From NCBI RefSeq assembly GCF_900130015.1, contig NZ_FQXS01000002.1:124001-188000 (forward strand): DNA of 64,000 nt, read 5' to 3'. The notes beneath the pieces were generated by a model. It was given only the letters and a program-made list of their open reading frames with translations, searched no databases and was not told where the DNA came from. The translations under genes and the position numbers were made by a program. Position 1 is the first letter of the stretch; each line of letters starts with the position of its first letter. The stretch comes from Desulfofustis glycolicus DSM 9705 (GTDB lineage Bacteria > Desulfobacterota > Desulfobulbia > Desulfobulbales > Desulfocapsaceae). Positions 1-9,570 of this stretch are shown piece after piece.

Positions 1-1
1 C

Positions 2-1150
2 ATGCTGCTGGTAATCCTGCTGGTCTTTCTGTTCCCGGCCCGGCGGACCAAGGATATCATCTTTTATCTGACGCTGTGTTTCGGCATCCTGCTCTACCTG
101 GTATTCCGGCTGATGCGGCCGGAAGATCTGGTCAACCCGGAAAAATACAGCCAGTTCGTCGAATACCTGGCAGCGGTTTCCAACCCGGCCGGCCCCTGGC
201 TGCCGGCCGGCTGGACGGCCAACCTGCTGACCGTCTATCTGCTCGACCGGCAGATCGACTGGCTGCTCCTCGGGCTGCTGCTGTGCACCCCACCGGTCCT
301 CGTTTTTCTCGGAGAATGGCTGATGGAGAGATTCTTTATCGGTGGTTACTCCAAATCCCAGGAATCGTTCGGTGGCTATCGCCGGTTTCGGCCGCCGCGG
401 CAACGCAGCAGCCGGTCCTGGATTTTTCGCAAGGAGCTCATTTCATTTCTACGGGACTCGCGGGAGTGGTCCCAATTCTTCATGATCGGAGCGCTGGTGG
501 TGGTCTATCTTTACAACTTCAAGGTCCTGCCGTTGGAATCAACCTTTGGCAGCACCTATGTGGCCAACCTGATCTCATTTGGCAATATCGGTCTGACCGG
601 GTTCCTGGCCGCGGCGCTCGCCGCTCGCTTCGTCTACCCCTCGATCGGTGCCGAAGGGGAAGCCTTCTATCTGATCCTCAGCTCACCGCTGTCGATCGCC
701 CGATTCTTCTGGTATAAATACCTTTTTTACGTCATCCCGTTCAGCCTGTTGACCATCGTGCTGATCGTCGTCTCCAACCACCTGCTGCAGATCAGCGGGC
801 CGATGTGGTGGATCTCCTTGTTTGCCTCGCTGCTGATATGCTGGACGGTGGTGGCCATGGCCCTCGGTTTCGGCGCGATGTATGCCGATTATCATGCCGA
901 AAACCGCTCCGCCTCGCTGGGCATCGGTGCCGTTCTCTACTTTTTCTGCGCCGCCGCCTACCTGCTGGTCATCCTGCTGACCGGTTTTTCTCCCGTCTAC
1001 CGGCTCGTCAGACGCTGGATCTTCCACCGTGGGCTACCGCTCTTCGACACCCTGCTGACCGGCGGCTGGGTTGTCGCTGCAATCCTGGTTTCACTGGTGA
1101 TCGGACTGGTCGTCAGTCGTCGAGGCATCAGCGCCCTCCAGCCGAAATAA
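2..1150 (+). CDS. ABC-2 type exporter permease, 5' end cut off
   Basis: The visible 382 residues hold about nine hydrophobic segments with a large soluble loop near residues 115-155, which is rich in Arg and Ser. This layout resembles the putative ABC exporter permease family (Pfam ABC_tran_2, usually around 550 residues). The reading frame is open to the window edge, so the Met at base 2 is probably internal and the N-terminus lies outside. The ATPase partner would be expected upstream. The stop is 40 bases from the stop of the convergent SDR gene. Substrate cannot be told from sequence. Membrane protein is certain; the family call is moderate. Confidence 0.6.
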   Translation: MLLVILLVFLFPARRTKDIIFYLTLCFGILLYLVFRLMRPEDLVNPEKYSQFVEYLAAVSNPAGPWLPAGWTANLLTVYLLDRQIDWLLLGLLLCTPPVLVFLGEWLMERFFIGGYSKSQESFGGYRRFRPPRQRSSRSWIFRKELISFLRDSREWSQFFMIGALVVVYLYNFKVLPLESTFGSTYVANLISFGNIGLTGFLAAALAARFVYPSIGAEGEAFYLILSSPLSIARFFWYKYLFYVIPFSLLTIVLIVVSNHLLQISGPMWWISLFASLLICWTVVAMALGFGAMYADYHAENRSASLGIGAVLYFFCAAAYLLVILLTGFSPVYRLVRRWIFHRGLPLFDTLLTGGWVVAAILVSLVIGLVVSRRGISALQPK

Positions 1151-1190
1151 GGCCCGACCACCTGCTGCTCAAAGGACCTCCGGCAGGCCG

Positions 1191-1943
1191 TCAGCCCCTG
1201 ATCGCATAGCCGCCGTCCACCGTGATAACCTGCCCCTGGACCATATCGGCGAGATTGCTGCAGAGAAACAGCGCCACGTCGGCTACATCTTCGGGGGTGG
1301 TCAAGCGGCCGAGCGGCGTGCGGTGCAAGGCGTTGTCGAGGATTTCGTCGCGGTTCGGAAATTTCTTCAGCGCATCGGTATCCACCGCTCCGGCACTGAC
1401 CGTGTTGATCCTGATTCCCTGCGGACCGAGTTCCACAGCAAGATGACGAACCAATGACTCCAGGGCCGCCTTGGAAGCCCCGACAGTAGTGTAGTTCTCT
1501 ATCGCCCGGGTGGATCCGAGGCTGGAAACAGCGATTACCCTGGCTCCGGATCGCATCAACGGCAGGCCTTTCTGAATCAGGCCGAGCAAGGCTCGGGCAT
1601 TGATATCCATGGCCCAGTTCCAATGACGCTCGGTCAACTCCAGGGCGGGCTTGAGGACACCGGAAGCGGCATTGCTGACCAGGATATCCAGGGCGCCGAA
1701 CTCCGTGGTAATGATCTCGAACATCGCGTCGACGTCATTCTGTTTGGCCACGTTGGCCTTGACGATCAAGCAGCGGCGGCCAAGTGCCTCCACCGCCGTC
1801 GCCGTGTCTTGGGCGTCCTGCCGGTGGCGGACATAATTGACGATGATGTCGACGCCGTGTTCGGCCAGACGAATGGCTATCGCCCGGCCGATGCCGCGCG
1901 ATCCCCCGGTCACCAGGGCAACACGCCCGGTCAGATTGAACAT
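1191..1943 (-). CDS. fabL: Enoyl-[ACP] reductase of the FabL type (SDR family)
   Basis: A 250-residue short-chain dehydrogenase. It has the N-terminal nucleotide motif TGGSRGIG (residues 12-19), the NAASGVLKP segment, and the catalytic Tyr and Lys of YTTVGASK. The segments SLGSTRAIENYTTVG and GAVDTDALKKFPNR closely match Bacillus FabL as I remember it. FabL uses NADPH to reduce trans-2-enoyl-ACP in fatty-acid elongation, so a cytosolic type II FAS role is likely. The start at 1943 is preceded by GAGAGGA; a longer frame to 2108 would overlap the upstream DUF362 gene and adds 55 residues with no SDR similarity. It is probably the last gene of a serA-DUF362-fabL leftward group. Confidence 0.82.
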   Translation of the reverse strand: MFNLTGRVALVTGGSRGIGRAIAIRLAEHGVDIIVNYVRHRQDAQDTATAVEALGRRCLIVKANVAKQNDVDAMFEIITTEFGALDILVSNAASGVLKPALELTERHWNWAMDINARALLGLIQKGLPLMRSGARVIAVSSLGSTRAIENYTTVGASKAALESLVRHLAVELGPQGIRINTVSAGAVDTDALKKFPNRDEILDNALHRTPLGRLTTPEDVADVALFLCSNLADMVQGQVITVDGGYAIRG

Positions 1944-2091
1944 AGTGCTATCCTCTCCGCTCAGATGAGCTGTTATGGTTGGGAAATACGGCCGTATTGC
2001 GGCGGGTTTTCGCTGCGATACGGCCGATACATCCGTTGTCTTGTCGTCCCGATCAACTGCCCGGTAAAAAGAGCACCCGAGACAGCCGCTC

Positions 2092-3024
2092 TCAGCGGGA
2101 CATTCCACCGATCACCCGGCGCAGCGCATTAACCAGAAATCGCAGCGGATTGAACGGAACCGGAGCGAGATGGATCGGCGCGACAAAGCCCGAACCGTGA
2201 AATGCCGTTGGTGCCTCAAACGGGAAGGCCAGTGCAGCCGGGTCTGACCCGGTCAGACCGCGCTTACGGGCAGCTGCGCAAATCGGGCAACGCTCGGCCG
2301 TCAGCTCAAGGGCATCAATCAGGCCGTAATCGACGGCTATCGGATTGCGCCCGGCGGCCAAGCATCCGAGATGAAGTCGGTCGCCGCGCGCCGGACCCCG
2401 TCGATGCATGACCTCGATACCGTCAACCAACGTCACATGCTCAGGCAGCAGGGCCAGCAGGTCCAGGATCAAATCAGCAAAACGCTGGTGGCTCGGACCG
2501 TTTTTCATATGGGCCAGGGCCTTTCTCATGCCGCAGACGATGCCGAAGATATTCTTGACCGCCAGGGTCACGTGCATCTGCGTGTGCGCTTTGATTTTCG
2601 GCAGATTGACGAGCAGATCGCAAGCCAGCGCTTCTTCGGCAACAGCGATGGCGACACCGTGGGCCAGCCGTACCGGCCGCGGGGTTCTGAGCTCGACGAC
2701 TCTGAGGTCCAGATCCCCGAGCAGACTGCTGATTCCCTGTCGTTGCATGACCTGGGCGGCACTGCCGAAGGACGGCGAATCACCGATGACAAGCCGGGCG
2801 CCGCGATCGAGAAACCACTCGGCCACCGCCCGCAGGAACCTCCTGTCGGTGCAAGCCAGCGGTGGAGCCAGAGCGCTGACCAGATTCGGCTTGAGCAACA
2901 CCGTTGTGCCGGCCAGCGTCGCCGGCAGTCGGCACAAGGGGGCACAGCGATCGAGAAACTCGTGCAACCCGCGCTTCTCGTAGGCCGCACAACGACCGAG
3001 CAGGACCGGAATCAATTCAGCCAT
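2092..3024 (-). CDS. DUF362 domain protein
   Basis: This 310-residue protein matches the DUF362 family: an N-terminal KPNLVS segment, a central GDSPSFG motif, the LVNLPKIKAHTQMHVTLAVKN core and a VDGIEVMHRRGP segment. DUF362 proteins are often fused to or located beside ferredoxin-type domains in anaerobes, but this copy has no Cys cluster. Its function is unknown. It lies 44 bases after the serA-like gene on the same strand and 148 bases before fabL, so co-transcription with serA is plausible. Confidence 0.7.
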   Translation of the reverse strand: MAELIPVLLGRCAAYEKRGLHEFLDRCAPLCRLPATLAGTTVLLKPNLVSALAPPLACTDRRFLRAVAEWFLDRGARLVIGDSPSFGSAAQVMQRQGISSLLGDLDLRVVELRTPRPVRLAHGVAIAVAEEALACDLLVNLPKIKAHTQMHVTLAVKNIFGIVCGMRKALAHMKNGPSHQRFADLILDLLALLPEHVTLVDGIEVMHRRGPARGDRLHLGCLAAGRNPIAVDYGLIDALELTAERCPICAAARKRGLTGSDPAALAFPFEAPTAFHGSGFVAPIHLAPVPFNPLRFLVNALRRVIGGMSR

Positions 3025-3068
3025 CAGGCAACGCCAACCGACACGGAGCGGGCGGCTTCACCCGCAAA

Positions 3069-4253
3069 TCAGCGGGCAAAAGAAATGGTTCGGGTCCTGA
3101 TAACATTTTCATCGCCTTGAATCTCGGTGATAATTTCCTCGGCGACATCCTGCTCCATATCGATGATATTGTAACCGATGCTGCCGTTGGACTCGTTCTT
3201 GAATGAACTGATATTGATCTGGTGACTGCCGAGAATGTTAGTGATAAAAGCGATCATCCCCGGTACGTCACGGTTGATGACGATCAGCCTGGTCCGAACC
3301 TGATCGGCCGGAATCGTCTCGATGTTCGGGAAATTGACGCTATTGGTGATATTGCCATACATCAGGTAGTTGGCAAGTTCCCGAACCGCCATCCGGGCAC
3401 AGTTCTCCTCCGATTCGGTCGTCGATGCTCCAAGATGCGGCGTCAACAGCACCTGCTCATGACCAATCAACTTGACACTGGGAAAATCGGCAATATAGCC
3501 GAGCAGCTGCCCGCTTGCCAAGGCCTCCAGGACGGCATCTTCGTCAACGATCGGACCGCGGGCGTAGTTGATCAGTAACGCGCCAGGTTTCATCCGGGCG
3601 ATGAACTCTCGATTGACCATGCCCCGGGTCTTGTCGATCAGCGGCACATGCACACTGACGATATCGGCATCACCGATGGCATCGGACAGGGTCTGGGTGA
3701 TCTGCACATCGGGCAGTAGCTTATGGATATTGGCCAATACCGGTTTCGGGTCGAAACCCTTGACCTTCATGTACCTATGGACCCCACCGTTGGCCAGCCT
3801 GACGCCGATCTGGCCGAGACCGATCACGGCAAGGGTCCGACCGGCGATTTCCACGCCGCGAAAGGCGGCTTTGCGGCGTTCCACCTCTTTGGCAACCTTG
3901 TCCGCCTCGATTTCGGCCAGCGATTGGCAAAAGGAAATGCCCTTGTAGATATTGCGCTGCCAGACGCCGATCATCGGAAAGACCAGGTCGACCACGGCAT
4001 TGGCATTGGCACCCGGGGTATTGAAGACGCAAACTCCTCGCTCGGTCGCCTTGGCCACCGAGATATTGTTGACACCGGCACCGGCTCGGGCCACCGCCAG
4101 CAGCGAGGGGAAATCGTCGGTATCGACCGGTGAGCTGCGAACCAGGATGCCGTGCGGATCGGTTTCGTCATCACTGACGACGAATTGTTGCCCGAGCTGA
4201 ACGAGCCCCTTGCGGGCGATGGCGTTGATTTTTCTGATGCGATATGCGTTCAC
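3069..4253 (-). CDS. serA: D-3-phosphoglycerate dehydrogenase-like, with C-terminal ACT domain
   Basis: A 394-residue NAD-dependent D-2-hydroxyacid dehydrogenase. The substrate domain carries RSSPVDTDDFP and AGAGVNNI. The Rossmann motif GLGQIGVRLAN follows. The catalytic Arg is in NYARGPIVDE, and the catalytic His in LLTPHLGAST. A C-terminal ACT domain spans about residues 320-394 (RLIVINRDVPGMIAFIT). It would oxidise 3-phosphoglycerate to 3-phosphohydroxypyruvate, the first step of serine synthesis. The GTG at 4253 is chosen because AAGGAG sits 5-6 bases upstream; the longer frame to 4289 lacks this. The short type without the intervening domain (about 390 residues) is common in anaerobes. 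A close hydroxyacid dehydrogenase of other specificity cannot be excluded. Confidence 0.85.
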   Translation of the reverse strand: MNAYRIRKINAIARKGLVQLGQQFVVSDDETDPHGILVRSSPVDTDDFPSLLAVARAGAGVNNISVAKATERGVCVFNTPGANANAVVDLVFPMIGVWQRNIYKGISFCQSLAEIEADKVAKEVERRKAAFRGVEIAGRTLAVIGLGQIGVRLANGGVHRYMKVKGFDPKPVLANIHKLLPDVQITQTLSDAIGDADIVSVHVPLIDKTRGMVNREFIARMKPGALLINYARGPIVDEDAVLEALASGQLLGYIADFPSVKLIGHEQVLLTPHLGASTTESEENCARMAVRELANYLMYGNITNSVNFPNIETIPADQVRTRLIVINRDVPGMIAFITNILGSHQINISSFKNESNGSIGYNIIDMEQDVAEEIITEIQGDENVIRTRTISFAR

Positions 4254-4327
4254 GGGATACTCCTTGTGGTAACGGGTTGTCAATTGCACCGCGCTGGTGC
4301 ACTGGAGCCAGTTGCTGAGCCCTGCTA

Positions 4328-4356
4328 TATATAACTCCCATGATTGGCAGTGGCAA
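4328..4356 (-). promoter_or_regulatory. Sigma-70-type promoter for serA
   Basis: On the minus strand, TTGCCA (4351-4356) and TATATA (4328-4333) are separated by exactly 17 bases, about 75 bases upstream of the GTG start. The leader contains a small hairpin, TGCACC/GGTGCA, between promoter and start codon. Confidence 0.55.
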
Positions 4357-4432
4357 CGAACAATGAAAAATTGGCGTCAGGTCGGACCGGCCAGCCCGGG
4401 GAGTGATTTTCGTATAAACCCGGGACTGCAGG

Positions 4433-6121
4433 TCAATCGCTGATTGTCAATAAAACGGTTTTCTGCAAGCCAAACACCCGTTCTTCCCGCTGCGTCAAAA
4501 AACAGAGTAGCGCCCCGTCGGGCGGATCACTGCACCCGGTTTGCTCGAGCAGCTGCGGAGAAAAACGATAGAAGATCTGCTTTTTGATAAAACGACTGCG
4601 GCCCCGCCGGTCGAACAATCCGTCGATGGCAGCGGGCAGCCGCCGGTACATCTCATCACGCAGCTCCTCGAGGGTGACGTCCTGCTGCAGGTGATCGGGC
4701 AGGAAGCGGTGGCCACAGCGCAGCCAATCATAGGTGAGCAGCTCCCGGCACAGATCAGCGTCGCCGCGGCCGTAGAGATGTTCAAACAGCAGGATGCTCA
4801 GGGTTTCCTGGGTCGTTCCGGCGCCGCTAAAAACTCGGCGCACGAAGAGCTTGGCCAGGTCCCGGAAAAACATCGCCATGTCCTCGCCGCCGGCAACGAG
4901 ATAGCGCCACAGGGCGACAAAATAACGATTGTTGACGAACCGCTCCAGACACTCGCCGCGCCGGTACAACGCGCGCAGGGCCGTCTCATCCAGCCAGCGA
5001 TTGGCAAAAACCGGATAGGGCGGCCGCGGGCTGAAGCGGTAGTGATGGACCGGAGCTGTTGCCGCCATCTCGGTTCCGGGCAGGATCTTGAGCAGTCCCA
5101 TCTGGATGTAATGGGGCTCCATGGCAAAGGCGTCGTTGATCGAGCGGGCAAAGGTTGCCGCCGATTCAAACGGCAACCCGAGAATCAGGTCGACATGGAG
5201 GTGGATCGTCTCCAGTCGTCGCAACCGGCGAATCGTTTCTGCCGCAGTTTCCGGATCGACCGGCCGCCTGATCGCCGCCAGCGTCGACGGATTGGTCGAC
5301 TGCAGACCGATCTCGAATTGGAACCGGCCCGCTTCGACAGTCTCGAGAAAGGCAAACATCTCCTCGGTGAACCGATCCGGAGCGAGTTCGAAATGAAACA
5401 GGGTTGGCCCGTCCTGCTCGGCGAGAAAGCGCCAGATGGCCAAAGCCCGCTGCGGTCGATCGTTAAAGGTCCGGTCGACGAAGCGCAGGGTCTTCGGCCG
5501 ATGAACCAGGATCGCCGCCAACTCCATCCGAACCTGATCGAGATCTTTGTGGTACAGGCCATGCTCTGCCGACGACAGGCAATAACTGCAGGAAAACGGA
5601 CAGCCGCGCGAGGATTCGTAATAGACGGCGCGATTGGCCAGCGGGCCGGCAAAGTCTTCCGGTCGATACGGACTGGTCAATACGCGGCCGGCACCGTGAA
5701 AGGACGGCGCCCGATAGTGTCCCCGCACCTCTTTTTGCCGAAGGTCGCGGTAAAAATCGCTGCCGGCCGCCTCGATGGCCCCGCTGAAGATGCACACCCG
5801 GTCCCGGTCGGCACAACGTATGCCGATCACCTCGGCCTGCGGGCCGCCGACCACGATGCGCGGTCCATTGGAGACGACGAGCAGATCGTCAATAAGGTGT
5901 TCGAGCAGCTCGCTGTTCCAGATGACCGCGGAAAAAAACAGATAGTCGGCAGGTTCGTCGGCCAACTGCTGCACAATCTCATAGGGAGGATCGTTGATGG
6001 TGAACTGGCGGATGGCCACCGCGGCATCGGGCAGATGGTGCTCCACCTCCTGACGAAGATAAAAACAAGCCAGACAGGAATGGGTATAGCGGGCATTGAT
6101 GCCGACGGCGACAATTTTCAT
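4433..6121 (-). CDS. B12-binding radical SAM protein (DUF4080 type)
   Basis: A 562-residue protein. Residues 1-130 form a cobalamin-binding-like Rossmann domain (VVGGPQAEVIG). A radical SAM core follows with the cluster motif CPFSCSYC in SRGCPFSCSYCLSS (about residue 180), then DLILGLPFES. The roughly 190-residue C-terminal region fits the DUF4080 family. Members are membrane-associated or cytosolic enzymes of unknown substrate; methylation or hopanoid/bacteriochlorin-like chemistry is only a guess from family membership. The ATG follows GGGGGACGAC. It is transcribed away from the M1-peptidase gene, with a MITE-like repeat in the divergent gap. Confidence 0.75.
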   Translation of the reverse strand: MKIVAVGINARYTHSCLACFYLRQEVEHHLPDAAVAIRQFTINDPPYEIVQQLADEPADYLFFSAVIWNSELLEHLIDDLLVVSNGPRIVVGGPQAEVIGIRCADRDRVCIFSGAIEAAGSDFYRDLRQKEVRGHYRAPSFHGAGRVLTSPYRPEDFAGPLANRAVYYESSRGCPFSCSYCLSSAEHGLYHKDLDQVRMELAAILVHRPKTLRFVDRTFNDRPQRALAIWRFLAEQDGPTLFHFELAPDRFTEEMFAFLETVEAGRFQFEIGLQSTNPSTLAAIRRPVDPETAAETIRRLRRLETIHLHVDLILGLPFESAATFARSINDAFAMEPHYIQMGLLKILPGTEMAATAPVHHYRFSPRPPYPVFANRWLDETALRALYRRGECLERFVNNRYFVALWRYLVAGGEDMAMFFRDLAKLFVRRVFSGAGTTQETLSILLFEHLYGRGDADLCRELLTYDWLRCGHRFLPDHLQQDVTLEELRDEMYRRLPAAIDGLFDRRGRSRFIKKQIFYRFSPQLLEQTGCSDPPDGALLCFLTQREERVFGLQKTVLLTISD

Positions 6122-6230
6122 GTCGTCCCCCGCACCTGTCGAGACCGGCCCCAGTTTTTTTTAGCATCCATGGCCATGCTGGTTATAAGTATCCAATACG
6201 CTGCATAACACGTTTTGTCTCTGGACTTCA

Positions 6231-6373
6231 GGGGAGCTTGAAAAATTCGAAATTTCATTCAAGATCGAGGCGTGCAAGAAAATTTTACCGCAGGCATATA
6301 CATCATATTCCGAGGATAAGATTTGATTGCGCAACGATGAGATTGGGCGAAATAACAATTTTTCAAGTTTCCC
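6231..6373 (-). repeat. MITE-like element, copy 1
   Basis: 143 bases, inverted relative to copies 2 and 3. It begins GGGGAGCTTGAAAAATT and ends with the complement of GGGAAACTTGAAAAATT, so the ends form terminal inverted repeats. By hand alignment it is about 90% identical to the copies at 10378 and 50604. It sits in the 333-base divergent gap between the radical SAM gene and the M1-peptidase gene. I see no other feature in that gap beyond the two start regions. It contains no plausible gene. Confidence 0.8.
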
Positions 6374-6454
6374 TTTAAACCTGCCGGTTCCAACGTGCTC
6401 TGTCCGGTATGCACCCTGACGAAACCATGAAATGTTTCACCGACGAGAATCCCC

Positions 6455-9400
6455 ATGACCCGTCTTTGTACCATGATTCTCTATAGCCTGGCAATGACCC
6501 TCGCTATTGCCGCCGCAACCGGTGCCATGACCACCGCGCCGGCCGCTCAGACCGCCCCCCGGATCGAGCTGGCCGTCTCTTTCGACCAGCACCAGGGCCT
6601 GCTCCGCGGCACCACCAAACTGACCCTGCCGGCCGGCAACGGGCTGACCCTGCTGCTCGGCGATCTGCGAATCACCGCTGCATTGCTCAGTCTTCCGGGC
6701 CGGGAGAACCTGCCGCTGACCATCACCACAGCTGGAACTCTGCCGCTGCCGGCGGCACCCCATGAGCAACGCGTACTGCTTTCCTACGAGAAGCAGGTCG
6801 GCGACACCTTTGCCAACAGTATCACCGAGGAAGCAATCGTCCTGACCTCGTCCTGGCACCCGGTGCCCGACCGACCGGTCATTTTTTCGCTGACCGCCCG
6901 GGTCCCTCCCTCCTTCCTGGTGATCAGCGAAAGTGATCACCTGCCGGAACCGGACCGGGACGGCTGGATCGACTTTTCCTTCTCTCAGCCGGTCAGGTCG
7001 CTGCATCTGGCCGCCGCGCCGTACCACAAGTACAGCCGTACGGTTCGCGACGGTCTGAGCGTTCACACCTTTTTCCTGCCCGGCCAGCAGGAATTGGCCG
7101 ACGACTACCTCGAAGCCGCGGCGGCCTATCTGAGCAGATACGAGCGTACCATCGGTCCCTACCCCTACGCCCACTATGTTATTGCTGAAAACAGCAAACA
7201 GACCGGACTCGGCCTGCCGACCTTCACCCTGCTTGGCAGCCAAGTTATCCGGCTACCGTTTATCCGGCACACCTCGCTCGGACATGAGATTCTTCATTCC
7301 TGGTTCGGCAACAGTATTACAATCGCCCCGGGTTCCGGCAATTGGGTCGAGGGATTGACCACCTATCTGGCGGACCTGGCCTATCGCAGTGAGGCCGGCG
7401 AAGGTGCGGCAGCGCGCAAGGAGGCGCTGCTCTCCTATCTCAGCTATGTGACTCCGCCGACACCGCCCCTGCGCAGCTTCATCGGGGTCGGTCACGATGA
7501 TCGGTCGGGTAACCGTGACCGGCGCGCGGTCGGTTATACCCGTTCAGCCCTGCTCTTTCACGAATTGGCCGTACGGCTCGGCGATGCCGCCTTTTCCCGG
7601 GCTATCCGGCAATTCTACAACGATTTTCGCGGCCGAGCGGCCTCTTGGGACGACCTGGAGAGGCTCTTTGCCGCCGAAGCGGGTCGGCCGCTGGACCGCT
7701 TCTTTCGCGAACGCCTCGATCATAACGAACTGCCGACACTTGCCGTGGAAGACGTCCGTACCGCTTCACGTGCCGATCACACCGTGCTCAGCTTTACCGT
7801 CGTTCAACAGCAGGAGCACTCCTACGAACTGCTGCTGCCGGTTACGGTGACCACCGTCGGCGATCCGATCACCCGTCACCGTTTGATCTCCGAACCGCGG
7901 ACCGCAATTGAGCTGGACCTTGACACCCAACCTCTGGAGCTGATTATCGACCGGGACTACGATCTGGCCCGTACCCTATCCGGGCCGGAACGAAGGCCGG
8001 TCTGGTCGCAGATCATGGGCTCGGACCGGGTCCTGACGGTACTTGCCGACGGCGCGGAACGGCACCGCTATGAGCCCTTTCTCAGACTTGCCGAGCATAA
8101 CTCCTGGCCCGTTGTCGAAACCGGCGATATCGACGCCACCACACTGATCGACAAGGACCTGATCTTCCTCGGCACCTCCGGAGAGGAGAGCCGCGGTCTG
8201 TTCGGCACCCCGGGGCTGCCGTCCGACGGTTTTGCCCTGGAGATGCGTGTCCATCCGTTGCGGCCGGAACGGGTCGTCGCACTGGTCTCCTCTGACAGTG
8301 CCGAACAGACGGCTGCCGTGGTGGGGCGGCTCAGTCATTACGGTCGTGCCTCGTTTCTCCATTTCCGCCAGGGCAGGCTCGTTGAGCAATCATTCACCCC
8401 GTCCCGGCAGGGCATCCGGGTCAGACTGCTGGAGCGCCCGACCGGGCTGGCCCGGGCCGAGCTGGACGACTTTGATCGCCTCGTCGAGCAACTCAGTGAC
8501 AATCGGGTCGTCTATATCGGCGAGACGCACACTTCCCGGGCCGACCATCTGCTGCAGCTGCTGCTTATCGAGGCCCTGCACCGACGCGATGGAGACCTGG
8601 CCATCGGCATGGAGATGTTTCCCGCCTCCAGCCAGCCGGCCCTTGATCGCTACATCTCCGACCCTGATTTCGATGAAGCCGACTTCCTCCGGGAAGCACA
8701 CTATTTCGATGTCTGGGGCTACGATTACCGTTTGTTTCGGCCGATCTTCGCCCTGGCCCGAAAACACCGGATTCCTGTCATCGGACTAAACGTCGAGCGG
8801 CAGCTCGTCAGCACGGTTTATAACTCGGGCGGCATTGACAAGCTGCCCGACGAGCAGCGGTTGGTGCTGCCCGTCGACCGCGACCTAAACCTGCCCGGCT
8901 ACCGGGAGCGGCTCGTATCCATCCATGCCCAGCACGCCGGCAGCGGAGACGGCGCACGCAGCCCGGAAAGCTTTATCGAGGCTCAGGTCCTCTGGGACGA
9001 GGGCATGGCAGCGGCAATTCACCGCTTCCTCAGTGATCATCCGGGAAAAAAGATGGTGGTCCTGGCCGGCAGCCAGCATACCCGCATCGACTCGGGCATC
9101 CCGCCGCGCCTTGCCCGGCGGCTGGCCGTCACCCAGGCAACGGTCGGCAATCTGGCCAGTCAATCCATGGCGGCGTTGCGCGATACCGTAGATTATCTGT
9201 TTTACCTCGACAGCGAGGCGTTACCGGAAAGGGGCCGGATTGGCGTCAACCTGCAGGACCCCGAGGATTTTTCGGCCGGCCTGCAGATCGTCGGTCTTGA
9301 ACCGGGATCGCACGCGGCGGCGGCCGGCCTGCAGGTGGGCGATAGACTGCTCGCCATCGACAAGCAAGCGATCACCGATCTGAGCGACGTCCGCATTGCG

Positions 9401-9541
9401 ATGCTCGAGAGACGTCCCGGTGAACTGCTGCCGATCACCATCGGCCGCGCCGGACCGGACGAGCAGCAGGAGATTCAACTCCAGGTGGAGTTGAGCGGAT
9501 CGCCGGCGCCGCATCCGCCGGTGATGATGCCGGACAGATAG
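6455..9541 (+). CDS. Secreted M1-type metallopeptidase fused to ChaN-like and PDZ domains
   Basis: A 1028-residue three-part protein. Residues 1-32 are a hydrophobic signal peptide. Residues about 35-440 are gluzincin (M1)-like, with zinc motif HEILH at 277-281 and third ligand Glu299 in GNWVEGLTTYLADL. The spacing is one residue shorter than the usual HEXXH-X18-E. About 670-925 is a ChaN/DUF399 domain with GETHTS near 689, GMEMFPAS and GSQHTRID; ChaN-type lipoproteins bind haem. About 935-1020 is a PDZ domain (GLEPGSHAAAAGLQVGDRLLAID). No lipobox Cys is seen, so it should be periplasmic or secreted. Two start codons are possible (6455 or 6473); neither has a strong ribosome site. The combined function is unknown; proteolysis of haem proteins is one hypothesis. 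Confidence 0.8.
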   Translation: MTRLCTMILYSLAMTLAIAAATGAMTTAPAAQTAPRIELAVSFDQHQGLLRGTTKLTLPAGNGLTLLLGDLRITAALLSLPGRENLPLTITTAGTLPLPAAPHEQRVLLSYEKQVGDTFANSITEEAIVLTSSWHPVPDRPVIFSLTARVPPSFLVISESDHLPEPDRDGWIDFSFSQPVRSLHLAAAPYHKYSRTVRDGLSVHTFFLPGQQELADDYLEAAAAYLSRYERTIGPYPYAHYVIAENSKQTGLGLPTFTLLGSQVIRLPFIRHTSLGHEILHSWFGNSITIAPGSGNWVEGLTTYLADLAYRSEAGEGAAARKEALLSYLSYVTPPTPPLRSFIGVGHDDRSGNRDRRAVGYTRSALLFHELAVRLGDAAFSRAIRQFYNDFRGRAASWDDLERLFAAEAGRPLDRFFRERLDHNELPTLAVEDVRTASRADHTVLSFTVVQQQEHSYELLLPVTVTTVGDPITRHRLISEPRTAIELDLDTQPLELIIDRDYDLARTLSGPERRPVWSQIMGSDRVLTVLADGAERHRYEPFLRLAEHNSWPVVETGDIDATTLIDKDLIFLGTSGEESRGLFGTPGLPSDGFALEMRVHPLRPERVVALVSSDSAEQTAAVVGRLSHYGRASFLHFRQGRLVEQSFTPSRQGIRVRLLERPTGLARAELDDFDRLVEQLSDNRVVYIGETHTSRADHLLQLLLIEALHRRDGDLAIGMEMFPASSQPALDRYISDPDFDEADFLREAHYFDVWGYDYRLFRPIFALARKHRIPVIGLNVERQLVSTVYNSGGIDKLPDEQRLVLPVDRDLNLPGYRERLVSIHAQHAGSGDGARSPESFIEAQVLWDEGMAAAIHRFLSDHPGKKMVVLAGSQHTRIDSGIPPRLARRLAVTQATVGNLASQSMAALRDTVDYLFYLDSEALPERGRIGVNLQDPEDFSAGLQIVGLEPGSHAAAAGLQVGDRLLAIDKQAITDLSDVRIAMLERRPGELLPITIGRAGPDEQQEIQLQVELSGSPAPHPPVMMPDR

Positions 9542-9570
9542 CCGGCAGCGGACAGACACCCGGCCAAGGC

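Noticed and set aside
4541-6208. 555-residue open frame on the plus strand
   Set aside because: Antisense to the radical SAM gene; its sequence is low in hydrophobic core patterns and matches nothing.
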